Assembly (NCBI GenBank): GCA_903953145.1
Contig: CAJBIL010000017.1
Span: forward strand, 1-21,023
Reading direction: 5' to 3'
From: an uncultured beta proteobacterium
GTDB taxonomy: Bacteria > Pseudomonadota > Gammaproteobacteria > Burkholderiales > Rhodocyclaceae
DNA: 21,023 nucleotides
Made by a program: the position numbers and the translations under genes. Every line of letters begins with the position of its first letter. The first letter of the stretch is position 1. Below, in pieces: positions 1-6,842 of this stretch. Under the pieces are notes generated by a model that was not told the DNA's origin, searched no databases, and saw only the letters and a program-made list of their open reading frames with translations.

Positions 1-2
1 AC

Positions 3-33
3 AAAAAGCCCAACTCAAAAAGTTGGGCTTTTT
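3..33. terminator. Bidirectional intrinsic terminator
   Basis: A perfect 13-bp stem (3-15 with 21-33) closes a 5-nt CAAAA loop. A-runs on one side and T-runs on the other give a T tract in both directions. It could end a gene lying before the window on the plus strand, and also the Anbu operon transcript coming from the right on the minus strand, which would give that mRNA a structured 3' untranslated region of about 270 nt. Confidence 0.85.
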
Positions 34-74
34 GCTTTTTGGCGGCAAAGGTGCGTAGCTAAATTGAAGAATTG

Positions 75-185
75 CTGCAAGGCGCATGAATGCTCGATCT
101 AGCTACCCAACCCTCTGACGAAGCGCTTATTCATTGGCTCTCCAGCGAGTTGGTGAGGTAGACCGCCAATCCATGCGCCTTGCAG
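75..185. repeat. 111-bp imperfect palindrome with perfect 14-bp terminal inverted repeats
   Basis: The ends, CTGCAAGGCGCATG at 75-88 and its exact reverse complement at 172-185, are perfect inverted repeats. Aligning the next 32 bases of each arm gives about 20 further matches, so the arms correspond over about 46 bases (34 of 46) around a roughly 19-nt centre. There is no coding capacity. It may be a REP- or MITE-like element, or a long hairpin in the 3' region of the Anbu transcript. No target-site duplication was identified. Confidence 0.55.
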
Positions 186-306
186 ACGAAGGGGGGCAGC
201 GGTTATCTGTCGCTGCTCAAGCCTTACTTCAGTGAGGGTTTGCGGAAAGACGAAGCGCAATACGCTTTCAGTGCTGAAGCGATGACAACAAAACGCGCAG
301 CTAGAC
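186..306. other. Non-coding spacer with a run of short hairpins
   Basis: This spacer between the palindrome and the Anbu stop codon has no plausible gene. Short stems follow one another: GCAGCG/CGCTGC (196-201 with 211-216), CCTTAC/GTGAGG (222-227 with 232-237, one G-T pair), AAGCG/CGCTT (253-257 with 263-267) and TTCAG/CTGAA (267-271 with 274-278). No convincing promoter for a separate small RNA was seen. Confidence 0.4.
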
Positions 307-1041
307 TCAGAACTTCGTCCAGTCGGGATCAGGCAATACTGCGAATGCGTGGCGCAGATGTTCGCCCCACATTTCACGAATTTCGTTGAAGTAGGCGTTG
401 TCCTGGCCGACGCTGACATGCTGGCAAACCTTGAGCGCATCGCTTTCGTAGATCAGCAGATCGAGCGGCATGCCGACCGAGAGGTTGGAGCGGATTGTTG
501 AATCCATTGAAATCAGGGCGCATTTAGCCGCTTCTTCAAGCGATGTCTTGCCTGTCACCACGCGGTCAATGATTGGCTTGCCGTATTTTGATTCGCCGAT
601 CTGGAAGTACGGTGTTTCCTGGGTTGCTTCGATAAAGTTACCCGCTGCGTAAATGCTGAACAGGCGTGGCGCTTCGCCGGCGATCTGGCCACCGAAGATG
701 ATCGAAGCGTTGAATTCGATGCCAAAATCCCTGAGTGCATCGGCGTCTCGCTGATAAACCTCGCGCACGATGCTGCCAACGTAGCGCGCCGCTTCAAAGA
801 GATTGGGCAGGTTGAACAGGTTTTCCTTGTCACTGCTGTTCAATCGTTCGCGCAAAATATTGACGACCGACTGGCTGATCGAGAGATTACCGGCTGACAG
901 CAACACTAGTACGCGGTCCCCTTCCCGCTCGAAAGTGCACATCTTGCGAAAGGTGTTGATGTGATCAACACCGGCATTGGTTCGCGAGTCGGACAAGAAG
1001 ACGAGCCCGGCATCCAGCCGCATGGCAACACAGTAAGTCAT
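307..1041 (-). CDS. Anbu: proteasome-type (Ntn-hydrolase) peptidase homologue
   Basis: This is a 244-residue protein of the Anbu (ancestral beta subunit, COG3484) family, bacterial relatives of HslV and 20S proteasome beta subunits. Removing Met1 exposes Thr2 (MTYC) as the candidate N-terminal nucleophile. Asp18, Arg20 (the SDSR motif) and Lys33 sit where the proteasome active-site Asp17, Arg19 and Lys33 are expected. The family-typical stretch STIRSNLSVG falls at about 181-190. Length matches the family. The protein is cytoplasmic with no signal peptide. It is the last gene of a three-gene minus-strand operon, 6 nt after the alpha-E stop codon. The substrate of Anbu and the purpose of the operon are not firmly known. 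The family call is secure; proteolytic activity is inferred from the conserved residues. Confidence 0.93.
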   Translation of the reverse strand: MTYCVAMRLDAGLVFLSDSRTNAGVDHINTFRKMCTFEREGDRVLVLLSAGNLSISQSVVNILRERLNSSDKENLFNLPNLFEAARYVGSIVREVYQRDADALRDFGIEFNASIIFGGQIAGEAPRLFSIYAAGNFIEATQETPYFQIGESKYGKPIIDRVVTGKTSLEEAAKCALISMDSTIRSNLSVGMPLDLLIYESDALKVCQHVSVGQDNAYFNEIREMWGEHLRHAFAVLPDPDWTKF

Positions 1042-1047
1042 GCGCGG

Positions 1048-1995
1048 TCAGGCAGCCGGAATCAGGAAATCGCGATTGATGCCCTCGCCAAGATCGTAAA
1101 TACGATCCATGAAGTCGGTCAGGTATTCGTGCAGACCATGCGCCAGTACGTCTTCGATCCGGGCGTAATGAAGGTGTGCATGCAGCATGCCGGCACGCCG
1201 CTTGGTTTCGTCCGAGTGACTATTGGAGATCAGATCAAGCACACGCACGATGCCGTTGGCGCAGGCGTGCAGCGAGCGCGGTAAATCCATGCGCAGCATC
1301 AGTAATTCGGCCACCCGCGCCGGCGTAATCACGTCGCGATACACCTTGCGATAAACCTCAAAGGCCGATAACGAGCGCAGCAATGCACCCCACTGGTAGA
1401 AGTCGGTGGTGCCTTCATCACCCTCGTCGCCATTGCTGCGCAGCACGTGGTATTTGACGTCGAGAATACGCGCTGTATTGTCGCCACGCTCGAGCAAACC
1501 GCCCAGCCGGATGAAGTGCAAGGCTTCGTCCTGCAACATGGTGCCGAAGGTAACGCCGCGCGTAACGGCCGAACGCAGCTTGACCCAGTCAAAAAATTCA
1601 CCGACGCCAGCCGATAGAATCTGCTCGAACTTCTGCTCGCGCAATTCGATCCAGGTTGCGTTACAGCTCTCCCACGTTTCGGCGGTCAGTGTGCCGCGCA
1701 CGGCATGGGCATTCTCACGCGCGGCACGCAGGCAGCTGTAAATCGATGACGGGTTCTTGGCGTCAGAAACCATGAAGCGCAGAACATTCTCGGCATTGAC
1801 TTCATCGTAAGCGTCATTGAATGAGGCCTCCAGACTGTTCAGGGCCAGAATGGCGCCCCAGTTCTGGTTCTCGGCGGCAACCGATTGCGGCACGAGCGAC
1901 ATCTGGTGCGTGACGTCAAGCAGGCGTGCGAGGTTCTCGGCGCGCTCGGTACAGCGCGCCATCCAGTAAAGGTGATCGGCAGTGCGGCTCAGCAT
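1048..1995 (-). CDS. Alpha-E domain protein (COG2307, DUF403)
   Basis: This is a 315-residue, largely helical cytoplasmic protein beginning with the family signature MLSRTADHLYWMARCTERAE. That signature sets the start at 1995, although the frame is open for another 27 codons. The ATG lies one base after the TAA stop of the ATP-grasp gene (TAA-C-ATG), so the two are probably translationally coupled. The family is almost always found beside a COG2308 ATP-grasp protein, and often with Anbu and a transglutaminase-like protease, as part of a proposed peptide-synthesis or modification module. No biochemical role is established, and no enzymatic motif is recognisable by eye. Confidence 0.92.
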   Translation of the reverse strand: MLSRTADHLYWMARCTERAENLARLLDVTHQMSLVPQSVAAENQNWGAILALNSLEASFNDAYDEVNAENVLRFMVSDAKNPSSIYSCLRAARENAHAVRGTLTAETWESCNATWIELREQKFEQILSAGVGEFFDWVKLRSAVTRGVTFGTMLQDEALHFIRLGGLLERGDNTARILDVKYHVLRSNGDEGDEGTTDFYQWGALLRSLSAFEVYRKVYRDVITPARVAELLMLRMDLPRSLHACANGIVRVLDLISNSHSDETKRRAGMLHAHLHYARIEDVLAHGLHEYLTDFMDRIYDLGEGINRDFLIPAA

Positions 1996-1996
1996 G

Positions 1997-3424
1997 TTAG
2001 TTCTCCAGTACCCAGGTGTCTTTGGTGCCGCCGCCCTGCGACGAATTAACCACCAGCGAGCCTTCACGCAAGGCAACGCGCGTCAGGCCACCGGGCACCA
2101 TGTCGATATTTTTGCCGGATAGCACAAAGGGGCGCAAATCCAGGTGACGCGGCGCCACCCCTGACTCAACAAAGGTCGGGCAGTTGGATAAGGCCAGCGT
2201 AGGCTGCGCGATGTATTTTTCCGGTTCAGCAATGATGCGGGCGCGGAAATCCTCGATTTCCTGCTTCGTCGACGCCGGGCCCACCAGCATGCCGTAGCCG
2301 CCGGCTCCATGCACTTCCTTGACGACCAGTTCGGGCAGATGTTCAAGGACGTACTTCAGATCATCCGGCTTGCGCAGCATCCAGGTCGGCACGTTATTGA
2401 GCAGCGGCTCCTCGCCAAGATAGAAACGCACCATCTCCGGCACGTAGGGGTAGATCGACTTGTCGTCGGCAACGCCCGTACCGATCGCGTTGGCCAGCGT
2501 AACCCGCCCGGCGCGGTAGGCCGAAAGCAGGCCTGGCACACCGAGCATCGAATCCTTGCGGAAAGCAAGCGGATCAAGGAAGTCGTCGTCAAGCCGGCGG
2601 TAGATCACATCAACGCGCTGCGGCCCCTGCGTGGTACGCATATACACCGTATCGTCCTTGACGAAGAGATCGCGCCCCTCAACCAGTTCGACCCCCATCT
2701 GCTGCGCGAGGAAAGTATGCTCAAAATAAGCGCTGTTATAGGCGCCGGGCGTCAGCAGCACGACCGTGGGATCAACTACGCCCTGCGGCGCAACGGTACG
2801 CAGGTTTTCGACCAGCATGTCGGGGTAGTGCTGAACCGGCGCAATCTTGTGCCGCGAAAAAAGTTCGGGGAAAAGCCGCATCATCATCTTGCGGTCTTCA
2901 ATCATGTAAGACACACCGGACGGCACGCGCAGGTTATCTTCGAGGACGTAAAACGCACCTTCACCGGCACGCACAATATCAACGCCGGCAATGTGTGCAT
3001 AGATACCCGCCGGGACATCGATACCCATCATCTCGGGGCGGAACTGGGCGTTATTGAGCACCTGTTCACGCGGTATGTGGCCCGCCTGAAGGATCTCCTG
3101 ACCATGGTAAATGTCATGCAGGAATGCGTTGAGCGCCTTGACACGCTGACGCAGGCCAGCGTGCAAACCTTGCCACTCCAGCGCCGGAATAACGCGCGGA
3201 ATGATGTCGAAAGGGATCAGCCGCTCCTTACCCTGATCCTGCGAAGATTCATCACCATAAACGGCGAAGGTGATACCGACGCGATGAAACGCGATGTCGG
3301 CCTCCGCGCGTTTGCGTGCAATACGCTCGGGCGGCGTTGCGGCCAGCCAGTCGGCGTAGGCGCGGTAATGCGGCCGCAAACTACCTGCCGCATCGTACAT
3401 TTCGTTGTAGAAATTTAATTTCAT
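1997..3424 (-). CDS. Circularly permuted type 2 ATP-grasp protein (COG2308)
   Basis: This is a 475-residue protein of the COG2308 (DUF404/DUF407) family, predicted ATP-grasp ligases that would join a carboxylate to an amine using ATP. Family features include the N-terminal FYNEMYDA and RPHYRAYADW segments, EDNLRVPSGVSYMIEDRK in the middle, a DDDFLDPL stretch, and a glycine-rich HGAGGYGMLVGP segment toward the C-terminus. The frame is open upstream to 3493, but the start MKLNFYNEMYDA at 3424 fits the family. There is no strong Shine-Dalgarno sequence. It is the first gene of the operon with the alpha-E and Anbu genes. The substrate is unknown; amide-bond formation is inferred from the fold. 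Confidence 0.92.
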   Translation of the reverse strand: MKLNFYNEMYDAAGSLRPHYRAYADWLAATPPERIARKRAEADIAFHRVGITFAVYGDESSQDQGKERLIPFDIIPRVIPALEWQGLHAGLRQRVKALNAFLHDIYHGQEILQAGHIPREQVLNNAQFRPEMMGIDVPAGIYAHIAGVDIVRAGEGAFYVLEDNLRVPSGVSYMIEDRKMMMRLFPELFSRHKIAPVQHYPDMLVENLRTVAPQGVVDPTVVLLTPGAYNSAYFEHTFLAQQMGVELVEGRDLFVKDDTVYMRTTQGPQRVDVIYRRLDDDFLDPLAFRKDSMLGVPGLLSAYRAGRVTLANAIGTGVADDKSIYPYVPEMVRFYLGEEPLLNNVPTWMLRKPDDLKYVLEHLPELVVKEVHGAGGYGMLVGPASTKQEIEDFRARIIAEPEKYIAQPTLALSNCPTFVESGVAPRHLDLRPFVLSGKNIDMVPGGLTRVALREGSLVVNSSQGGGTKDTWVLEN

Positions 3425-3589
3425 GATATTCGCCGCTGCTGAGGGTTCAAGGTGGTTTGACTGGCTATCAGCAGAAAGCATGCCACATAGCAAAACCCTG
3501 ATATTTAGAAGGATTTAGTTCAAGAAAAAACACAGACGCACCAATCAAGGGCGATCCCGCACTAAAACAGGCACCTTGCCGGGGCGAAA
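3425..3589. other. Leader/promoter region of the Anbu operon
   Basis: This AT-rich stretch lies between the thiolase terminator and the ATP-grasp start codon, and presumably holds the minus-strand promoter of the Anbu operon. AT-rich sequence around 3500-3530 could contain it, but I could not find a hexamer pair with good spacing. The part at 3425-3493 is also open in the ATP-grasp frame. Confidence 0.3.
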
Positions 3590-3617
3590 AAAAACCGACG
3601 GCGAACCGTCGGTTTTT
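3590..3617 (-). terminator. Intrinsic terminator after the thiolase gene
   Basis: A perfect 12-bp stem, AAAAACCGACGG (3590-3601) with CCGTCGGTTTTT (3606-3617), encloses a 4-nt loop. On the minus strand it is followed by a run of eight T, about 20 nt after the thiolase stop codon. This separates the thiolase operon from the Anbu operon. Confidence 0.9.
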
Positions 3618-3636
3618 AGCGGATCCCGAGCAAAAA

Positions 3637-4821
3637 TTACATGCGCTCGAAAATCACTGCAATACCCTGACCGCCACCGATACACATGGTGACCAGTGCG
3701 TACTTGCCACCCACGCGCTGCAACTCGTAGACCGCTTTGGTCGCAATGAAAGCACCGGAACAACCCACCGGGTGGCCAAGTGCAATGGCGCCACCGTTCG
3801 GATTCGTCTTGGCCATGTCCAGACCGAGCACCTTGGCAACGGACAGTGCCTGTGCGGCAAACGCTTCATTGGACTCGATAACGTCCATCTGATCCAGCGT
3901 CAGGCCAGCCTTCTTGAGCGCCAGCTTGGTTGCCGGAATCGGGCCTTCGCCCATGAGTTCATTCGGCACACCAGCAACTGCGTAGGAGACCAGACGGGCA
4001 ATCGGCTTCTGACCTGCACGGGCGGCGACATCAGCCGCTGCCAGCACGAAGAAAGCCGCACCGTCATTGATGCCGGAAGCGTTACCGGCCGTTACCGTAC
4101 CGCCGTCTTTCTTGAACGCCGGCTTCATTTTGCCGAGGCTTTCCATCGTCGTATTCGACTTGACATGCTCGTCGGTGTCGAACACAACTTCGCCCTTACG
4201 GGTTTGTTTGACGATCGGCACGATCTGCGATTTGAAGCGGCCTTCAGCAATCGCTGCCGTGGCGCGGCGCTGCGATTCGACAGCAAAAGCATCCTGCGCT
4301 TCACGCGTGATGCCATGCTTGGCAGCGAGGTTTTCAGCGGTGATACCCATGTGACCAACGCCAAACGGGTCAGTCAGCACGGCAACCATGCTGTCGATCG
4401 CCTTGGTGTCACCCATGCGCGCGCCGGAGCGCAGCGAAGGCATCAGGTAAGCTGCCTTGGACATGACTTCGACACCACCGCCGATACCGTAATCGGCATC
4501 ATTGAGCATGATGTTCTGGGCAGTTGTAACGATACCCTGCAAACCCGATGAGCACAGACGGCTCACCTGCATGGCGACGGAATCCATCGACAAACCGGCC
4601 TGGATCGAAGCAACACGCGAAACATAGGCATAGCGCGAGTCAGTCGGCATACAGTTGCCAACCGTCACGTAGTTGATCAGCTGCGGATCGACGCCGGAGC
4701 GAACAACCGACTCTTTCATCACCAGACCCGCCAGTTCGGCGGCTTCAAAATCGGCCAGGGCGCCACCAAAGGTGCCGATAGCGGAACGGACTGCACTCAG
4801 TACGACTACATCTCTGCTCAT
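3637..4821 (-). CDS. Acetyl-CoA C-acyltransferase (beta-ketothiolase, BktB-like)
   Basis: This 394-residue thiolase II catalyses reversible Claisen condensation or thiolysis of acyl-CoA units, as in acetoacetyl-CoA or beta-ketovaleryl-CoA formation for polyhydroxyalkanoate or short-chain acid metabolism. The catalytic residues are visible: nucleophilic Cys90 (SRLCSSG), His350 (GHPVG) and Cys380 (MCIGGGQG). NEAFAAQ is also present. Length and residue numbering agree with Cupriavidus BktB as I remember it. A good AAGGAG Shine-Dalgarno (4829-4834) lies 7 nt from the ATG. It starts 24 nt after the CobD-like gene and ends before a strong terminator, so it is the last gene of its operon. One oddity is Cys354 beside the catalytic histidine, where Ala or Thr is common. 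No phaB or phaC lies nearby, so substrate preference is open. Confidence 0.93.
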   Translation of the reverse strand: MSRDVVVLSAVRSAIGTFGGALADFEAAELAGLVMKESVVRSGVDPQLINYVTVGNCMPTDSRYAYVSRVASIQAGLSMDSVAMQVSRLCSSGLQGIVTTAQNIMLNDADYGIGGGVEVMSKAAYLMPSLRSGARMGDTKAIDSMVAVLTDPFGVGHMGITAENLAAKHGITREAQDAFAVESQRRATAAIAEGRFKSQIVPIVKQTRKGEVVFDTDEHVKSNTTMESLGKMKPAFKKDGGTVTAGNASGINDGAAFFVLAAADVAARAGQKPIARLVSYAVAGVPNELMGEGPIPATKLALKKAGLTLDQMDVIESNEAFAAQALSVAKVLGLDMAKTNPNGGAIALGHPVGCSGAFIATKAVYELQRVGGKYALVTMCIGGGQGIAVIFERM

Positions 4822-4845
4822 GGGAAAACTCCTTTTATTGATCGA

Positions 4846-5838
4846 TCAACCGCCCACCAGACTGGCAAGCACTAACAAAAGCAACAGCAATAACCAAAGA
4901 ACCAGAGCGCGCCAGACCAGCCCGACGGCACTCTGCATGAAATCAACATCGGCAGCATCTCCAATAGCGATATCAGCACGCCCGGCAACTTCACCCGCCT
5001 CGACAACCGGCATGCCAAGCCGCACACCAAGCGCACCGGCACCACTCGCCAGGACAATACCCAAGCCGCCATCCGGCCAATTTGCGGCCTGTGTTCGCCA
5101 GCAAAGGATGGCGTCCTCGAAATTGCCGACAATGGCAAAACCCGCCGCAGTCACCCGCAACGGCAACCAATCGATAATAGCAAAAACTCGCTGCGCAAAC
5201 GATCCAAAATCACCGAAAACAGATTCAGTTAAATCCGTCAGACCAACTATTTCAGCACTTCCGGCGGAAAACGGCTGACGCCGGTAGTTTTCTCTTTTAG
5301 CCCCCCAGTAATCGGAGAAAAATGACGCACTCCGATATAACACCGCACCACAGGGACCCGGCAAGAGAACAAACCAGAGCAGCACGCCAAACACATGCCG
5401 ATGCGAGGCAGCCAGCGCTTCCTCAATCGCCAGCCGGGCGATCTCGGATGAGGACAGATCATCGGCCGGTTGTCCGCGCCATTCCGCCAGCAGACGACGG
5501 GCATGCGCCAAATCACCCATCCGCAAGGCCAATTGAATGTCTGTGTAATAGTGGCTGAACTGGCGAAACCCCATCGTCAGATAAAGCACGCCAATGTTGC
5601 AGGCCAGTGCCAGCAAAGGGTTGATGCTGTGCAGAAGAAGATAAATCAGCCCGACACCCAGTGTCAGCCCGGGCACCGCAATCAGCCAGGCAACCATCCC
5701 TTGCCCCGGCTCGCCGGCATTGAAGCGCGCCTCAAGAAAATCCGCCAGCCGGGCGAGTGGCCCATGCACGAATTTTTGATAAGGGAGTGGCCGAACCTGC
5801 TCAAGTAGCAGGACGACAATGAGAGAAAACAGACTCAT
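4846..5838 (-). CDS. CobD/CbiB-like (AmpE-like) integral membrane protein
   Basis: This 330-residue polytopic membrane protein resembles the CobD/CbiB and AmpE group. It has hydrophobic segments at the N-terminus, at about 50-90 and 150-170, and a very Leu-rich C-terminal segment at about 308-327. The short motif DLTESVFGDFGSFAQRVFAI lies in a soluble middle part. CbiB proper makes adenosylcobinamide phosphate, but no other cobalamin gene is near. It sits between a NUDIX hydrolase (105 nt upstream) and a thiolase (24 nt downstream). Annotation as cobalamin biosynthesis would therefore be unsafe; an AmpE-like envelope-signalling role is an alternative. The family resemblance is fairly sure, the function unknown. 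Confidence 0.72.
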   Translation of the reverse strand: MSLFSLIVVLLLEQVRPLPYQKFVHGPLARLADFLEARFNAGEPGQGMVAWLIAVPGLTLGVGLIYLLLHSINPLLALACNIGVLYLTMGFRQFSHYYTDIQLALRMGDLAHARRLLAEWRGQPADDLSSSEIARLAIEEALAASHRHVFGVLLWFVLLPGPCGAVLYRSASFFSDYWGAKRENYRRQPFSAGSAEIVGLTDLTESVFGDFGSFAQRVFAIIDWLPLRVTAAGFAIVGNFEDAILCWRTQAANWPDGGLGIVLASGAGALGVRLGMPVVEAGEVAGRADIAIGDAADVDFMQSAVGLVWRALVLWLLLLLLLVLASLVGG

Positions 5839-5859
5839 GCCAGGAAAGAATCCACGCGT

Positions 5860-5875
5860 TATCGATGCTTCGATA
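5860..5875. repeat. Short inverted repeat in the leader of the CobD-like gene
   Basis: TATCGA-TGCT-TCGATA is a perfect 6-bp inverted repeat about 22 nt before the start codon of the CobD-like gene. It could be a leader hairpin or an operator half-site pair. In the surrounding 105-nt gap (5839-5943) I saw no well-spaced promoter. Confidence 0.3.
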
Positions 5876-5943
5876 CCGCTTTATCGTAAAAATTAAAGAT
5901 ACCACAGGCGATGAAATCGCGATATGCAGGCTAACAACGCCGA

Positions 5944-6606
5944 TCAGGCTTTTTCGCCAGCACTGATTGCCTGGTAAAGCGAAAGGATCATGCCGGCCGT
6001 TGCACCCCAGATGAAATATTCACCATAGGGCATCGCCGAATAAGCACGCAGTTTGCCGCGATGGTGCAAGGTGTGCCGCTGATGATTGGCAGGATCAAGC
6101 AAAAAGACCAGTGGCACTTCAAAAACCTCAGCGACTTCAAAGGGATCAGGACGTAAATCAAAGGGCGGCGTCACGAAAGCCACCACCGGCGTGACACAAA
6201 AGCCGGTGCCGGTTCGATACTCGGGCAAGTACCCGGCAATCTCGACCTGTGCCGGCAACAAGCCGACCTCTTCCTCGGCTTCACGCAGTGCGGTATGCGC
6301 AGGAGAGCGATCCTCCGGCTCGGCCCGCCCCCCGGGGAAGCTGATTTGCCCCGGATGATCCCGGAGGTGCGCGGTGCGCTGCGTCAACAATACGGTCGGC
6401 CCGTCAGGGCGTAGCACAATCGGGAAAAGAACGGAGGCCGGTGTCAACGCCTCATCATCAGCGCCATCTTCAAGAATAAACAAGGCGGAAGAAGGCGCAC
6501 GATGAAGCACCCTGCGCAACAGGGCAAAATCAACCGCACCTGCTTGAGCACCAGAGATCGTTTTACTGACCGGCACCGGTTTCTTCTTCGTCCTCGATCT
6601 CGGCAC
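5944..6606 (-). CDS. NUDIX hydrolase, CoA pyrophosphatase family (NudL/YeaB-like)
   Basis: This 220-residue Nudix protein is predicted to split coenzyme A or acyl-CoA into 4'-phosphopantetheine (or its acyl form) and 3',5'-ADP. The CoA-type signature LLTQRTAHLRDHPGQISF at about 73-90 runs straight into the Nudix box (PGGRAEPED, then ALREAEEEVGLL at 106-117), with metal-binding glutamates at about 109, 112 and 113. The start chosen is GTG at 6606, with AAGG about 6 nt upstream. It overlaps the preceding gene by 44 nt in another frame. A GTG at codon 11 (6576) would shrink the overlap to 14 nt. The Lys/Arg-rich first 15 residues therefore remain uncertain. CoA turnover fits the acyl-CoA thiolase in the same cluster. 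Confidence 0.9.
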   Translation of the reverse strand: MPRSRTKKKPVPVSKTISGAQAGAVDFALLRRVLHRAPSSALFILEDGADDEALTPASVLFPIVLRPDGPTVLLTQRTAHLRDHPGQISFPGGRAEPEDRSPAHTALREAEEEVGLLPAQVEIAGYLPEYRTGTGFCVTPVVAFVTPPFDLRPDPFEVAEVFEVPLVFLLDPANHQRHTLHHRGKLRAYSAMPYGEYFIWGATAGMILSLYQAISAGEKA

Positions 6607-6829
6607 TCACCGCCTTGAGGGCATCCTGCAAGGTTTCTTCAGACAGCGCATTGATCGTGGTAGCCAGCATATCCGCCGATTCAACGGCGCCAACCGGCAA
6701 GCGCTTGCTGTCAAGGCTGGCGATCAGTACGGCGCTCGCGCCGGCAACCTGAAGCAAGGTCTGACGTTCGCCCATCAATATTTCAAGTTCGCGGCGCAAC
6801 AGGGTAATTTCATCGTCGCGGTGGGGCAT
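6563..6829 (-). CDS. Small conserved hypothetical protein
   Basis: This 88-residue acidic protein is not recognised. It is probably mostly helical: an N-terminal charged heptad-like stretch (DDEITLLRRELEILMGERQT) suggests a short coiled coil, followed by an Ala/Leu-rich middle and a Glu-rich tail (EIEDEEETGAGQ). The start at 6829 (MPHRDDE) is preferred over the ATG at 6835, because the Shine-Dalgarno TAGGAGA at 6836-6842 is about 8 nt from it but only 1-2 nt from the other. It follows the aspartic protease gene directly and overlaps the NUDIX start by 44 nt, so the three genes are probably co-translated. Function cannot be inferred from the sequence. Confidence 0.7.
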   Translation of the reverse strand: MPHRDDEITLLRRELEILMGERQTLLQVAGASAVLIASLDSKRLPVGAVESADMLATTINALSEETLQDALKAVSAEIEDEEETGAGQ

Positions 6830-6835
6830 GGTCAT

Positions 6836-6842
6836 TCTCCTA
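6836..6842 (-). promoter_or_regulatory. Ribosome binding site overlapping the upstream stop codon
   Basis: On the minus strand TAGGAGA contains both the TAG stop of the aspartic protease gene (6840-6842) and the Shine-Dalgarno core AGGAG for the small hypothetical gene. This suggests translational coupling and sets the start of the downstream gene at 6829. Confidence 0.65.

Noticed and set aside
75..185. Integron attC site
   Set aside because: ACCCAAC inside the left arm fits the RYYYAAC half-site, but the partner GTTGGTG does not fit GTTRRRY, and there is no integrase or cassette gene.
2309..3418. Long plus-strand open frame of 369 codons
   Set aside because: It is fully antisense to the well-supported ATP-grasp gene, is His/Arg-rich with no recognisable domain, and has no ribosome site.
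3772..4551. Plus-strand open frame of 259 codons
   Set aside because: It is antisense to the thiolase gene and its composition is typical of a reverse-strand shadow.
4846..5838. Cobalamin biosynthesis gene cbiB
   Set aside because: No other cobalamin gene or cobalamin riboswitch is present, and the family also includes AmpE-like proteins.
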